Below, piece after piece: positions 48,461-57,892 of a stretch of DNA of 64,000 nt. How positions within the stretch are numbered: the stretch's first letter is position 1; each line of letters starts with the position of its first letter. The notes beneath the pieces were generated by a model, which saw only the letters and a program-made list of their open reading frames with translations, was not told where the DNA came from and ran no database searches. The position numbers were made by a program, and so were the translations under genes. Origin of the DNA: an uncultured Verrucomicrobiota bacterium (lineage in GTDB: Bacteria > Verrucomicrobiota > Verrucomicrobiia > Verrucomicrobiales > DEV007); NCBI GenBank assembly GCA_902589825.1, contig CACIUL010000002.1:1-64000 (forward strand), in the 5' to 3' direction.

Positions 48461-48665
48461 AACCGGTTCCTTCACCTGCTCCTGGCAGGATGAAAGAAAG
48501 CAGACAAAAGCTTCAAAACAGGGTTGCCTGAGTGGAATTATCCCGTTAGCATCCGCTTCCTTAGAAATTCTGCTGCAGGTGAATATGCAGGCGGCAGCTG
48601 GTTCCCTTTTGGGGGAAGCGTTGTCAGTGAGAATTTGAGAGGTAAAGAAACAAATCCAAACTGGT

Positions 48666-48926
48666 ATGTTTGAAGAAGAAGAAGAAGAAGACACCGAACA
48701 GAAGCGCTATCGCGACGAGCCACTCCATACCGAGAAAATTTTCTCGGATAGGAAAACATTCTTTATAGACCTGAAGGCCAACAACAGGGGTAAATTCCTC
48801 AAGATCACTGAGGATGTCCGGGGACGGCGCGACACCATCATGCTGCCAGCTGAAAATCTGGAAGAATTCATTGATGCCCTGCAAAATGTTTCTGATGCCC
48901 TAGGTAACGACGATTCAGAAGATTAA
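48666..48926 (+). CDS. Single-repeat PUR-domain nucleic-acid-binding protein
   Basis: The 86-residue product has an acidic start (MFEEEEEEDTEQ) and one PUR repeat: TEKIFSDRKTFFIDLKANNR near 22 and GKFLKITEDVRGRRDTIMLP near 42, with an amphipathic helix at the end. PUR proteins bind single-stranded DNA or RNA. One repeat per chain suggests dimers, as in bacterial PUR proteins. It precedes the RluA gene by 64 bases. Confidence 0.82.
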   Translation: MFEEEEEEDTEQKRYRDEPLHTEKIFSDRKTFFIDLKANNRGKFLKITEDVRGRRDTIMLPAENLEEFIDALQNVSDALGNDDSED

Positions 48927-48990
48927 CGAAAAAGCCGGCGTCGGGTATCTTCACCTCTCCGGCAGGATTTTCTTGTCACGGGCCACGGAC

Positions 48991-49761
48991 ATGCGTGTTG
49001 CTCACAACCCGGATTTTACGGTTATAAAGGAAACCGTAGATTACATCGTTGTCGATAAGCCGGCCCCATTGCTCATTCACCCCAGCGTGCCCGGCAATCC
49101 GCCTACCCTTCTTGACGGCCTGCAGGAACTGCTGGCCTATGAAATTGCCAACGGGGCCACACTCTCGATTATTAACCGTCTGGATCGCGAGACCAGTGGC
49201 GTTGTCATTGTTGCCAAGAACAAAGAAACGGCGCGCAAGCTCAGCCTTGCCATGCAGGAAAGGAGAGTGAGTAAAGAATATGTTGCCGTTGTCCATGGCA
49301 CACCGACACAAAACCGTTTCACCATCTCAGATCCGATCCTTCGGGCCGGGGAAGTAGAGGAGTCCGCCATCTGGGTCAAGCAGATCCCTCATCCCGCAGG
49401 CACTCCCTGTTGCACGAGCTTTGAAACCCTTGAACAACACGGCGAACTCACTCTTCTTCGGGTTTCTCCAAAAACCGGGCGCATGCACCAGATCCGCGTG
49501 CATTCAAAGCAGGCGGGGTTTCCAATCGTGGGTGACAAGATCTACGGGCCTGATGAAAATTGTTACCTTGATTTCATTGAAAATGGCTGGACACAAGAAC
49601 TTGAGGAAATGCTCTTGATGCCAAGGCAGGCCCTACACTGCCACCGCATGTCAATCCCCGGGTTTGGTACATGGCAGGCAGGGCTGCCGGTAGAATTTGA
49701 GCATCTCTTGACCACTCATTGCCCTGCCTCTAAGGTGCCCGCCGCCACTAAAGAATCATGA
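48991..49761 (+). CDS. RluA-family pseudouridine synthase
   Basis: I use the ATG at 48991, giving 256 residues; a TTG at 48973 is also open. The catalytic motif is [13 protein letters not shown] near 61 with the Asp. [11 protein letters not shown] near 166 and VGDKIYG near 182 match the RluA family. Target RNA (rRNA or tRNA) cannot be read. Its stop overlaps the sucC start (ATGA), so the two are co-translated. Confidence 0.9.
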   Translation: MRVAHNPDFTVIKETVDYIVVDKPAPLLIHPSVPGNPPTLLDGLQELLAYEIANGATLSIINRLDRETSGVVIVAKNKETARKLSLAMQERRVSKEYVAVVHGTPTQNRFTISDPILRAGEVEESAIWVKQIPHPAGTPCCTSFETLEQHGELTLLRVSPKTGRMHQIRVHSKQAGFPIVGDKIYGPDENCYLDFIENGWTQELEEMLLMPRQALHCHRMSIPGFGTWQAGLPVEFEHLLTTHCPASKVPAATKES

Positions 49762-50939
49762 ATATCCACGAATATCAAGCCAAGGAACTTTTCGCAAAAT
49801 ACGGTGTGCCGACACCGGCTGGAAAGGTAGCAGAAAATGCCGATGAAGCGCGGGCCATAGCCTCGGAAATCGGCGGGCAGGTCGTCATCAAGGCACAGGT
49901 GCATGCCGGGGGCAGGGGCAAGGGAACATTTAAGAACGGGTTCCAGGGGGGTGTCCACCTTTCAGCCGACCCCGATGAGGTTGCATCTCTTGCCGAAAAA
50001 ATGATTGGCCAGACCCTGGTTACGCACCAAACGGGGGAAATAGGGAAAGTTGTCAACAAGGTCATGGTTGCCCAGGCAGTCGACATCGAGAAGGAATACT
50101 ACCTCGCTATTCTTATGGACCGGGAAGGGCGTTGCCCTGTCATTGTCGCTTCGGAGGAAGGCGGCGTGAATATTGAGGAGGTGGCCGAGACAAACCCGGA
50201 GAAAATCCTGCGCTCGGCCATTGATCCTCTGGCCGGCCTCCAGGAAAATCAGGTCCGTGAGATTTCTGAAGGCCTTGGCTTTCAGGGCGACATCGCCACC
50301 CGGTTTGCAGGCCTGCTGGATGCCCTGCATGAACTCTTCCTGTCCTGTGATTGCTCCATGGTTGAAATCAACCCGCTGGTAACAACTCCCGATGGGCAAT
50401 TACTTGCCCTTGATGCAAAGTTTGGCTTCGATGACAATGCCCTTTACCGTCAGCCGGAAATTGCAGCAATGCGCGATACTTCCGAGGAAGATCCCCGAGA
50501 AGTTGCCGCCTCGGAATATGATCTCAATTACATTGGCCTGGATGGAAACATCGCCTGCTTGGTCAATGGTGCCGGCCTTGCCATGGCCACCATGGATATC
50601 ATCAAATACTATGGTGGAGAACCGGCCAATTTCCTGGATGTCGGGGGCGGAGCCACGGAAGAGCAGGTTACCAATGCGTTCAAGATCATCCTGGCAGATG
50701 CCAACGTAAAAGGCATCCTGGTCAATATTTTCGGAGGCATCATGGACTGCAACGTCATCGCACAGGGAATCGTTGCCGCGTGCAAACAGGTCGACCTTGG
50801 AATTCCCCTCATCGTTCGCCTTGAAGGCAACAACGTTGAGGCAGGCAAAGAAACCCTTTCCCGGTCAGACGTGAACCTGATCGCAGCCGACGACCTCGCG
50901 GATGCCGCACAGAAAGCAGTGGCGGCAATCGCCGCATGA
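49758..50939 (+). CDS. sucC: Succinyl-CoA synthetase subunit beta
   Basis: The 393-residue product begins [20 protein letters not shown] and has the ATP-grasp [15 protein letters not shown] near 42, EINPLV near 199, and the [13 protein letters not shown] segment near 325. With SucD it makes GTP or ATP from succinyl-CoA in the TCA cycle. Start overlaps the RluA stop. sucD follows after 39 bases. Confidence 0.96.
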   Translation: MNIHEYQAKELFAKYGVPTPAGKVAENADEARAIASEIGGQVVIKAQVHAGGRGKGTFKNGFQGGVHLSADPDEVASLAEKMIGQTLVTHQTGEIGKVVNKVMVAQAVDIEKEYYLAILMDREGRCPVIVASEEGGVNIEEVAETNPEKILRSAIDPLAGLQENQVREISEGLGFQGDIATRFAGLLDALHELFLSCDCSMVEINPLVTTPDGQLLALDAKFGFDDNALYRQPEIAAMRDTSEEDPREVAASEYDLNYIGLDGNIACLVNGAGLAMATMDIIKYYGGEPANFLDVGGGATEEQVTNAFKIILADANVKGILVNIFGGIMDCNVIAQGIVAACKQVDLGIPLIVRLEGNNVEAGKETLSRSDVNLIAADDLADAAQKAVAAIAA

Positions 50940-50978
50940 TTTTGCGTCAACTTCCAATCCTTAAAAATCCATTCATCG

Positions 50979-51869
50979 ATGTCCATACTCGTTCAGCCAG
51001 ACACAAAAATTCTCATTCAGGGTATTACCGGCAGCTTTGGCGGCCAACATGCCAATCTAAGCATTGAATACGGGACACAGGTCGTCGCCGGTGTCACGCC
51101 AGGCAAGGGTGGCCAGGTATTCGCGGAAACGGTCCCGGTTTTCAATACTGTCAAGGAGGCCGTTTCAGAAACCGGCGCAACGGTCTCGGCCGTTTTTGTC
51201 CCGCCTCCATTTGCCGCTGATGCCATACTCGAGGCCGTGGATGCAGGAGTGGAACTTGTCGTTGCCATTACCGAGGGCATCCCCGTCATGGACATGATGC
51301 GCGTGGCGGCAAAAATGCAAGGCTCCAGCACCCGCCTCATTGGACCCAACTGCCCGGGCATTGTAACTCCCGGTGAAGGACCCCAGTCAAGCGGCGGCTG
51401 CCGGATCGGCATCGCACCCGGCTACATTCACAAGAAAGGTTCCGTGGGTGTTGTCTCAAGGTCCGGGACTCTGACCTATGAGGCAGTATGGCAAACAACC
51501 CAACTCGGTCTTGGCCAAAGTACATGCATCGGTATTGGCGGCGACCCTATCAACGGGACCAGTCATCTTGATATCCTGAAGCTCTTTAATGAGGACCCCG
51601 AAACAGAATCCATCATCATGATCGGGGAAATAGGCGGTGATGCTGAAGAGCAGGCCGCAGCATGGGCCAAGGAGCACTGTAATAAACCGATTGCCGCCTT
51701 CATTGCCGGTGCCACCGCGCCGCCAGGGCGCCGCATGGGGCATGCAGGTGCCATCATTTCCGGCGGTAAGGGTACCGCTGAAGCCAAAAAAGAAGCCCTG
51801 GTCGCTGCCGGGATCGCTGTTGCTCAAACACCATCGGAAATGGGCTCAACGCTGGCCAAGCTCCTGTAA
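50979..51869 (+). CDS. sucD: Succinyl-CoA synthetase subunit alpha
   Basis: The 296-residue product has the CoA-binding [11 protein letters not shown] near 15, [15 protein letters not shown] near 117, and the phosphohistidine in [13 protein letters not shown] near 248. It pairs with SucC. The length is normal for the family. Confidence 0.96.
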   Translation: MSILVQPDTKILIQGITGSFGGQHANLSIEYGTQVVAGVTPGKGGQVFAETVPVFNTVKEAVSETGATVSAVFVPPPFAADAILEAVDAGVELVVAITEGIPVMDMMRVAAKMQGSSTRLIGPNCPGIVTPGEGPQSSGGCRIGIAPGYIHKKGSVGVVSRSGTLTYEAVWQTTQLGLGQSTCIGIGGDPINGTSHLDILKLFNEDPETESIIMIGEIGGDAEEQAAAWAKEHCNKPIAAFIAGATAPPGRRMGHAGAIISGGKGTAEAKKEALVAAGIAVAQTPSEMGSTLAKLL

Positions 51870-52089
51870 CCGCGGGAAAAAGCCGCTTGATCCATACCCA
51901 TACCCCGTTAAACCAACCTGTCCGCTTACCTTTTGGGCAGCGATTACGGGCTATTCATGGCCCGAGGCTCATATCCTGAAGCAAAAGGATAAAAGGACTT
52001 TGCCAAGTGTCATACCTTCCGCTAAGATTCTCGCCCCCGCACCCAGACTCGAAGCCTCTGGCTGATCAATCCTTTAATTGAAAGAACAC
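51870..52089. other. Gap between sucD and gltA
   Basis: No gene or clear terminator is visible in these 220 bases. A separate promoter for gltA may lie here. Confidence 0.5.
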
Positions 52090-53217
52090 ATGGCATTAGC
52101 AGCAAAAGGACTTGAAGGCATTATCGCCAACGAATCAAAACTCAGTAACGTTGTAGGCTCTGAAGGAACCCTATCCTACCTTGGCTACACGATTGACGAA
52201 CTGGTTGAGGCTACCACCTTTGAAGAGGTTGTGCATTTGCTGCACAACGGCAAATTACCAAACCTCGCAGAGCTCGAGAGCCTTACAGAAACCCTGCGCA
52301 GTCACCGCAACCTTCCGGAGGGAATTATCAATTTCTTGAAATCCGCCCCGGAAGACGCCGGGCCAATGGACGTGGTTCGCACCGGGTTATCGATGCTCGG
52401 GCTTTATGACAATCGGGGCAAGCACCAGGACCGTTCACTCAATGAGGACCGGGCGCTGGCCATTATCGCAAAAATTCCTCTTATCGTTGCAGGTTATCAC
52501 CGTGCAAGGCAGGGGCTTGATATCATAGATCCCCATCCCGAACTCAATGAGGCTGCCCACTTTCTTTACCTTATCAATGGAGAGGAGCCATCAGCCGATG
52601 CCGCCAAGACCCTCGATGTCGCCTATATCCTGCATGCCGACCACGGCATGAATGCGTCCACTTTCAGTTCACGGGTAACCATTGCAACGCTCAGTGATAT
52701 TTACTCTGCAATCACCTCAGCCATCGGTACACTGAAAGGGCCACTGCATGGTGGAGCCAATGAAGGCGTCATCCATATGCTTGAGGAAATTGGTTCAGAA
52801 GATGCCGTGGACGCCTACGTAGAGGGTAAACTTGAGCGGAAGGAAAAAATCATGGGTATCGGGCACCGTGTCTACAAGGTACTCGACCCACGCGCTCCAC
52901 ACCTGCGCAAAATGGCGATCAAGCTTACTGAGGAACTGGGTGATCCAAAGTGGATCAACATGTCAGAGCGGATCGCTGAAATCATGAAGGAGCGCAAGGG
53001 GCTCAATGCCAACGTCGACTTCTATTCTGCAACGGTCTATTACAGCCTTGGCATCCCCACGGACCTTTTTACACCGATCTTTGCCATCAGCCGTGCGGCG
53101 GGATGGACGGCCCAGATTCTGGAGCAACTCGACGATAACCGCCTCTACCGACCCCTGACCGATTACACGGGTCCAGACTCCCAGCCCGCGATAAAGCCGA
53201 TCCAAGAGCGTGATTAA
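52090..53217 (+). CDS. gltA: Citrate synthase
   Basis: I use the ATG at 52090, giving 375 residues; a TTG four codons earlier is open. Active-site patterns are ILHADHGMNASTF near 177, GPLHGGANEGVI near 216, and IGHRVYKVLDPRAP near 256. The length is that of the short (type I, Gram-positive-like) citrate synthases. It performs the first step of the TCA cycle and is next to sucCD. Confidence 0.95.
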   Translation: MALAAKGLEGIIANESKLSNVVGSEGTLSYLGYTIDELVEATTFEEVVHLLHNGKLPNLAELESLTETLRSHRNLPEGIINFLKSAPEDAGPMDVVRTGLSMLGLYDNRGKHQDRSLNEDRALAIIAKIPLIVAGYHRARQGLDIIDPHPELNEAAHFLYLINGEEPSADAAKTLDVAYILHADHGMNASTFSSRVTIATLSDIYSAITSAIGTLKGPLHGGANEGVIHMLEEIGSEDAVDAYVEGKLERKEKIMGIGHRVYKVLDPRAPHLRKMAIKLTEELGDPKWINMSERIAEIMKERKGLNANVDFYSATVYYSLGIPTDLFTPIFAISRAAGWTAQILEQLDDNRLYRPLTDYTGPDSQPAIKPIQERD

Positions 53218-53294
53218 TTACTTTTATCCCACTGGAATCCCACACAAAGTGGGCGACCCTGTGAAGCTGGCTAAGCGTGTAGCCATGCCATCCA

Positions 53295-54272
53295 ATGGAT
53301 AAAGAGGAAAAAGTCACGGAGTTTATCGAGAACATTCGCACTCGCGTCGGAACGGTCGTTGTTGGGCAGGATCAGGTTGTGGAAAGGCTGCTGATCGCTC
53401 TTTTTACGAGCGGACACATCCTGCTGCAGGGTATGCCCGGCCTTGCCAAAACGCTCTTGGTCAATGCCCTTGGCAAGGCGATACACCTCGAATTCTCACG
53501 CGTTCAGTTTACCGTTGACCTCCTGCCTGCCGATATCCTTGGTTCCGAAATACTCGACCAGTCTTCTGCTACATTCACAACCCGTAAGGGGCCTGTTTTT
53601 ACCAACTTGCTGCTCGCAGACGAGATTAACCGAGCGGCACCCAAAGTCCAGGGCGCACTCCTTGAGGCGATGCAGGAACGTAAAGTGACACTTGGTGATG
53701 AAACCTATCGCCTGCCCGTACCCTTCCTCGTCATTGCAACCCAGAACCCGATTGAGCAGAGCGGCACATTTGAACTCCCCGAGGCACAGCTTGACCGTTT
53801 CATGTTGTGCCACCGGCTTGATTACCCGGATGTTGATGAAGAAGAGGAGATCCTGAAGCGCAACCTTGATCTTGGCATCCAGAAAGAGGGCCAGGGTGCC
53901 GTTGCCAACACCGAATTTGATATCGTCTCTGACGAACCCGTGGGCGGGGCTGAAGACTTGAATAATGCCATTGACCAGACGCACCGGGTGCATGTCAGCG
54001 AGGTGTTCATTAAGCATGTTGTCGAGCTCGTAGGCCGCACCCGTACTCACCCAAGCATTGAACTTGGCGGAAGCCCAAGGGCAGGGATCGCCTTGATCAA
54101 GGGAGCAAGGGCCCGGGCCATGATCCATGGACGCAATTACGCGGTTCCTGATGACCTTTTCGCGCTTGCTGAGGATGTCCTGCTACACCGGATTCGTCTT
54201 AACTATGAAGCCCTTGCCGAGGGCCTGACCGCTGCCGATATACTGAATGAAATCCTCAGGGAAATGGGATAA
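53295..54272 (+). CDS. moxR: MoxR-type AAA+ ATPase
   Basis: The 325-residue product has Walker A GMPGLAKT at 46-53, Walker B LLLADEINRA near 107 and sensor 1 ATQNPIEQ near 150, then a lid domain. MoxR proteins act as chaperones or activators and are typically encoded next to DUF58 and VWA genes. It heads the operon that runs to the window end; DUF58 follows 39 bases later. The promoter is probably in the 77 bases before the start. Confidence 0.95.
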   Translation: MDKEEKVTEFIENIRTRVGTVVVGQDQVVERLLIALFTSGHILLQGMPGLAKTLLVNALGKAIHLEFSRVQFTVDLLPADILGSEILDQSSATFTTRKGPVFTNLLLADEINRAAPKVQGALLEAMQERKVTLGDETYRLPVPFLVIATQNPIEQSGTFELPEAQLDRFMLCHRLDYPDVDEEEEILKRNLDLGIQKEGQGAVANTEFDIVSDEPVGGAEDLNNAIDQTHRVHVSEVFIKHVVELVGRTRTHPSIELGGSPRAGIALIKGARARAMIHGRNYAVPDDLFALAEDVLLHRIRLNYEALAEGLTAADILNEILREMG

Positions 54273-54311
54273 GCAAGCGACAGGTCAGCGGCATCAATCA
54301 CTCCAGTTCTT

Positions 54312-55175
54312 ATGCAGCAACATTGTCTTGAGGCTTGTGACCGGCTCGACTCGCGACAATTCTTAATCGCGGTTAAGAAACTCGCCAACGACCTCGGCTA
54401 TGGCAGTGACCGCTCCCCTTTCCTGGGTGCCGGCATTGAATATGTGCAGTCGCGGCGCTACGAGATCGGCGACCCCATCAAGTCAATCGACTGGCGTGTC
54501 ACGGCTCGCACAGGACAGTTTCACGTTAAGGAATACGAGAGCCCAAAGCGCATGCCTGTCTACCTGCTGATCGACACTTCAGCATCCATGACCATTGCCT
54601 CAGGGCAACTCAGCAAATATGCCCAGGCCCTGCAGATTGCAGGCGGCATTGCTTTTGCGGCACTTGAGCGCATCAGTCCGGTGGGTGTGGTTGGAGTTGG
54701 CGAAAGGGATCTTGTTATCAAACCCAGCCTCTCGAAGGATCGCATCCTGCAATGGCTGCACCGGTTGCGATACTATCGGATGGATGAAACAACACGACTC
54801 GGTGACAAGCTCAACAATCTGCTTCCCAGCCTTGCCAGTCGCGCATTGATCATCACAATCTCAGACCTTCACGATCCCGAAGCCATGTCTGTGCTCAAAC
54901 TAGCAGCACAAAAGCATGACTGTATTACCCTGCAGCTGGTTGATCCTGCAGAAAAAACATTGAGGGGTGCGGGTTTTGTCCGTGTCCGCGAAGCAGAAAC
55001 AGGAGTAAGCTCAATTGTCAGGAATAATCCCGGAATCAAGGAGCCGGAGTCCCTTGCTGATGAACTCAGCCGTGCGGGGATTGATCACCTATGCCTGTGG
55101 ACCAATGAGCCTATGGTTCACAAACTGCGTAATTTCTTCAAGTCACGCTCACTTCTCGGCCGGAATGCACGTTAA
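54312..55175 (+). CDS. DUF58 protein
   Basis: The 287-residue product shows the DUF58 start GIEYVQSRRYEIGDPIKSID (near 42) and YLLIDTSASM near 89, a VWA-type MIDAS start (Asp-Ser-Ser). It lacks the membrane part that some DUF58 proteins have. DUF58 proteins usually work with MoxR. The next gene starts two bases after its stop. Confidence 0.92.
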   Translation: MQQHCLEACDRLDSRQFLIAVKKLANDLGYGSDRSPFLGAGIEYVQSRRYEIGDPIKSIDWRVTARTGQFHVKEYESPKRMPVYLLIDTSASMTIASGQLSKYAQALQIAGGIAFAALERISPVGVVGVGERDLVIKPSLSKDRILQWLHRLRYYRMDETTRLGDKLNNLLPSLASRALIITISDLHDPEAMSVLKLAAQKHDCITLQLVDPAEKTLRGAGFVRVREAETGVSSIVRNNPGIKEPESLADELSRAGIDHLCLWTNEPMVHKLRNFFKSRSLLGRNAR

Positions 55176-55176
55176 A

Positions 55177-55995
55177 ATGAAAAGCCTGCTGTTCTTTTTC
55201 ATGCCCGTCTGGATGGCCACCACTCAGGGCGACCCTGCCAATGATTTGCAGGCAAGAAAAAGCCCGGTCGGCATCTACAGTGAAATCCGGGACTTGGTTC
55301 TTCCCGGCACCATGCTGGAAACCAGGCCTCTGCAACAGGACACTGAGATTATACTCCGAATTACCGCAACCAGGCCACATGGCAGCTCCTTCAGGTATGA
55401 CTTAAGCTACTGCGGGCTGCAACAAGGGGAATTTGACCTCTGCGACTACCTGCAACGCAAGGATGGGACATCAACCGATGATCTGGCAAGGCTATCGGTG
55501 AAGTTTGAAGGTGTCTTGGCGGCAGATCGCCTGCAGCCAAACTCGCCGGGTGCCGGGAAACTGCCCAGGATCGGAGGTTACTGGAACATGCTGATCATTG
55601 CCGGCATTATCTGGGTAATCTGCCCGCTCATTCTATTGCTGATCAAAAGAAGGCGAAAGGGTCAGTCCAATACATCATCGGGCGATCCCGAGGACATTGC
55701 CGATCGGTTGCATCCTCTGGTCGAGGCAGCCCGCGACGGCAGGCTTGGGACCGCGGGGCAGGCGAAACTGGAACGCTCTCTCATTGGTTTTTGGCGGGAT
55801 CGGCTCAATCTGCAATGTGAAACGCCTGTCACGGCACTTGCTGAAATCCGACAGCATAAAGAAGCGGGCCTGTTGCTCGAGCAGCTGGAGGACTGGCTGC
55901 ATAAGCCGAACCCGCAATCACCGGTTGACCTCGAAGTGCTCCTGGAACCATACCGTAACGCAGCGGGAAAAACCAAGGAATGCATTGACCAATAG
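55177..55995 (+). CDS. Membrane-anchored protein of unknown function in the MoxR operon
   Basis: I use the ATG at 55177, giving 272 residues; the open frame goes back to 55015 inside DUF58. It begins with a signal-like hydrophobic start, has an extracytoplasmic part of about 120 residues, a membrane helix near 133-155 followed by KRRRKGQ, then a cytoplasmic helical domain. By position it corresponds to the DUF4381-type or BatD-like slot of Bat operons; the sequence alone does not prove it. Confidence 0.7.
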   Translation: MKSLLFFFMPVWMATTQGDPANDLQARKSPVGIYSEIRDLVLPGTMLETRPLQQDTEIILRITATRPHGSSFRYDLSYCGLQQGEFDLCDYLQRKDGTSTDDLARLSVKFEGVLAADRLQPNSPGAGKLPRIGGYWNMLIIAGIIWVICPLILLLIKRRRKGQSNTSSGDPEDIADRLHPLVEAARDGRLGTAGQAKLERSLIGFWRDRLNLQCETPVTALAEIRQHKEAGLLLEQLEDWLHKPNPQSPVDLEVLLEPYRNAAGKTKECIDQ

Positions 55996-55997
55996 AA

Positions 55998-56918
55998 ATG
56001 TTTGCCTATCCCCTGCTGCTAATCTTGCTTGTTATACCCGCTGGGGTATTCATCTGGGTATGGCAGGGTAAAGGTGCCGGGCACCAAGTTGCCATCCCGG
56101 TGGATGGCGGAAGGCACCCCCGCAGGAGGATCAGGTCGGCGCTGCTCGCATTCACAGCCTCCCTTCCGGCGTTGCTGTTGGCGGTCACTGTCCTACTGCT
56201 GGCAGGTCCTCAGCAGTTGTCCGAGCCAAAGACCAAGAAAAAGCTCACCAATATCCAGTTCGCCCTTGATGTGTCCGGCAGCATGACTGCCCCTTTCGGT
56301 GAAGGCAACAGGTATGATGCGGCAATGTCCGCCATCAATGACTTCATCAACTACCGCGAGGGCGATGCGTTCGGTCTAACCGTCTTTGGCGATCATTTTC
56401 TGCACTGGATCCGCCTCACATCCGACCCCTCGGCTTTTGGCTACGCCACTGCATTTCTCGGTCCCAGACGGCTGCCGGTATGGTTCAGGGGCGGCACCAA
56501 GATCGGTATGGCGCTTGAAGAATGCCTCAAGCTGCTTATTGAGCGGGAAAAAGGAGACCGCCTGATTATCCTGGTCTCAGATGGCTACAGTGCTGATCTG
56601 GGTGGCGGCCGAGATGCCGAGGTTGCCGCCAAACTGGCAGCCAACGAGGTCACTGTCTACGCCATCCATGTGGCACCCGGCGCTGCACCGCCGCAATTGC
56701 TGACCATATCGGGCCGCACCGGAGGCGAAGTGTTCGCCGCCGGGGATCCCGAGGCACTGGCAACAATCTTCAAGCGCATTGACGAAATGCAAAAAACCGG
56801 CATTGAAAAAATTGCGGCTGAATCCATGGATAACTTTAAACCCTTCGCGCTTGCAGGAACTGCCACCCTCGGGCTGTTTTTACTCAGCCTTACAGGCTTG
56901 CGGTACACGCCATGGTAA
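55998..56918 (+). CDS. VWA-domain membrane protein, BatA-like
   Basis: The 306-residue product has two N-terminal membrane segments (about 2-20 and 47-68), a VWA domain with MIDAS ALDVSGSM (Asp91), ILVSDGYSADLGGG near 190, and a C-terminal membrane segment. This layout is that of BatA/BatB. It overlaps the next gene by 7 bases. VWA proteins bind a partner through a metal ion. Confidence 0.9.
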   Translation: MFAYPLLLILLVIPAGVFIWVWQGKGAGHQVAIPVDGGRHPRRRIRSALLAFTASLPALLLAVTVLLLAGPQQLSEPKTKKKLTNIQFALDVSGSMTAPFGEGNRYDAAMSAINDFINYREGDAFGLTVFGDHFLHWIRLTSDPSAFGYATAFLGPRRLPVWFRGGTKIGMALEECLKLLIEREKGDRLIILVSDGYSADLGGGRDAEVAAKLAANEVTVYAIHVAPGAAPPQLLTISGRTGGEVFAAGDPEALATIFKRIDEMQKTGIEKIAAESMDNFKPFALAGTATLGLFLLSLTGLRYTPW

Positions 56919-57883
56919 GCCTGCCGGAAATCCTCTCCCTTGCCGTGCTCATTGCCTCTTTGGGCACTGAATGGCTGCATTCCAGAAGGACAGGAAAGAT
57001 CGCACAGCTGGTTTTCGGACCTTCCGGGAAACCCGCTTTATGGGCAAGATTCATTCCAATTGTCAGGTGCATCGCGATGGCAGCAGCCGCATGGGGACTG
57101 CTTACCCTGATGAACATCACCCCGAAGGTCTACAAGGCAAAGACCGTCCAAGAGGCAGAAATACAGCACATCGTGATCGTCCTTGATGTTTCCCCCAGCA
57201 TGAAGCTTGAGGATGCAGGTAACAACGGTTCAATATCCCGGCGCAGGCAGGCATTCAACCTGATGGAATCCTTCTTCAAGCGCGTGCCTATGGATCAGAT
57301 GCGACTTTCCCTTATCGCTGTTTACAATGGCGCAAAACCCGTTGTCGTTGATACCCGGGATGCTGACGTAGTGCGCAATTTCCTTGACGGTGTCGACATG
57401 TATACAGCCTTTGAATCCGGTAAGACACACCTTTTCGACGGACTACAACTCGCTGCCGAGCTGTCAAAGCCCTGGCGCCGTGACAGCACGACCATCATCC
57501 TTCTCTCCGACGGGGACACCGTTCCTGCCAAAGGGATGCCACAGATGCCGAAGGCAGTAAAAAACACCCTCGTGGTTGGCATTGGCAACCCTGTAACCGG
57601 CACATTTCTGGACGGAAAAAATTCCAAACAGGACAGTTCCACGCTACGCCAAATCGCCCTGCGCCTGGGCGGGCAATATCACAATGGCAATGAAAAAAAC
57701 ATTCCCGGGGAGACGATCAATAATCTCACGGCAGTCGAGCAGGAAAGTCCATTTAAAAAGCTTGGCAGGCGTGAATATGCTTTGGCAACACTCACGATCT
57801 CGTCCATCATGCTTGCCTTGCTGCCCGTGATGCTTGTACAGTTTGGCACCCGCTGGAAACCGGGTGTTCCTAGGGGCAGGTAA
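56912..57883 (+). CDS. Second VWA-domain membrane protein, BatB-like
   Basis: The 323-residue product has N-terminal membrane segments (about 6-18 and 50-68), MIDAS LDVSPSM (Asp92, Ser94, Ser96), LLSDGDTVPAKGM near 197 and a C-terminal membrane segment near 295-313. It is paired with the previous VWA gene, as BatA is with BatB. The RND gene starts 9 bases after its stop. Confidence 0.9.
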   Translation: MVSLPEILSLAVLIASLGTEWLHSRRTGKIAQLVFGPSGKPALWARFIPIVRCIAMAAAAWGLLTLMNITPKVYKAKTVQEAEIQHIVIVLDVSPSMKLEDAGNNGSISRRRQAFNLMESFFKRVPMDQMRLSLIAVYNGAKPVVVDTRDADVVRNFLDGVDMYTAFESGKTHLFDGLQLAAELSKPWRRDSTTIILLSDGDTVPAKGMPQMPKAVKNTLVVGIGNPVTGTFLDGKNSKQDSSTLRQIALRLGGQYHNGNEKNIPGETINNLTAVEQESPFKKLGRREYALATLTISSIMLALLPVMLVQFGTRWKPGVPRGR

Positions 57884-57892
57884 GCACGCACA

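Noticed and set aside
48447-48638. 63-codon frame after trpS
   Set aside because: It starts inside trpS and has no recognisable features.
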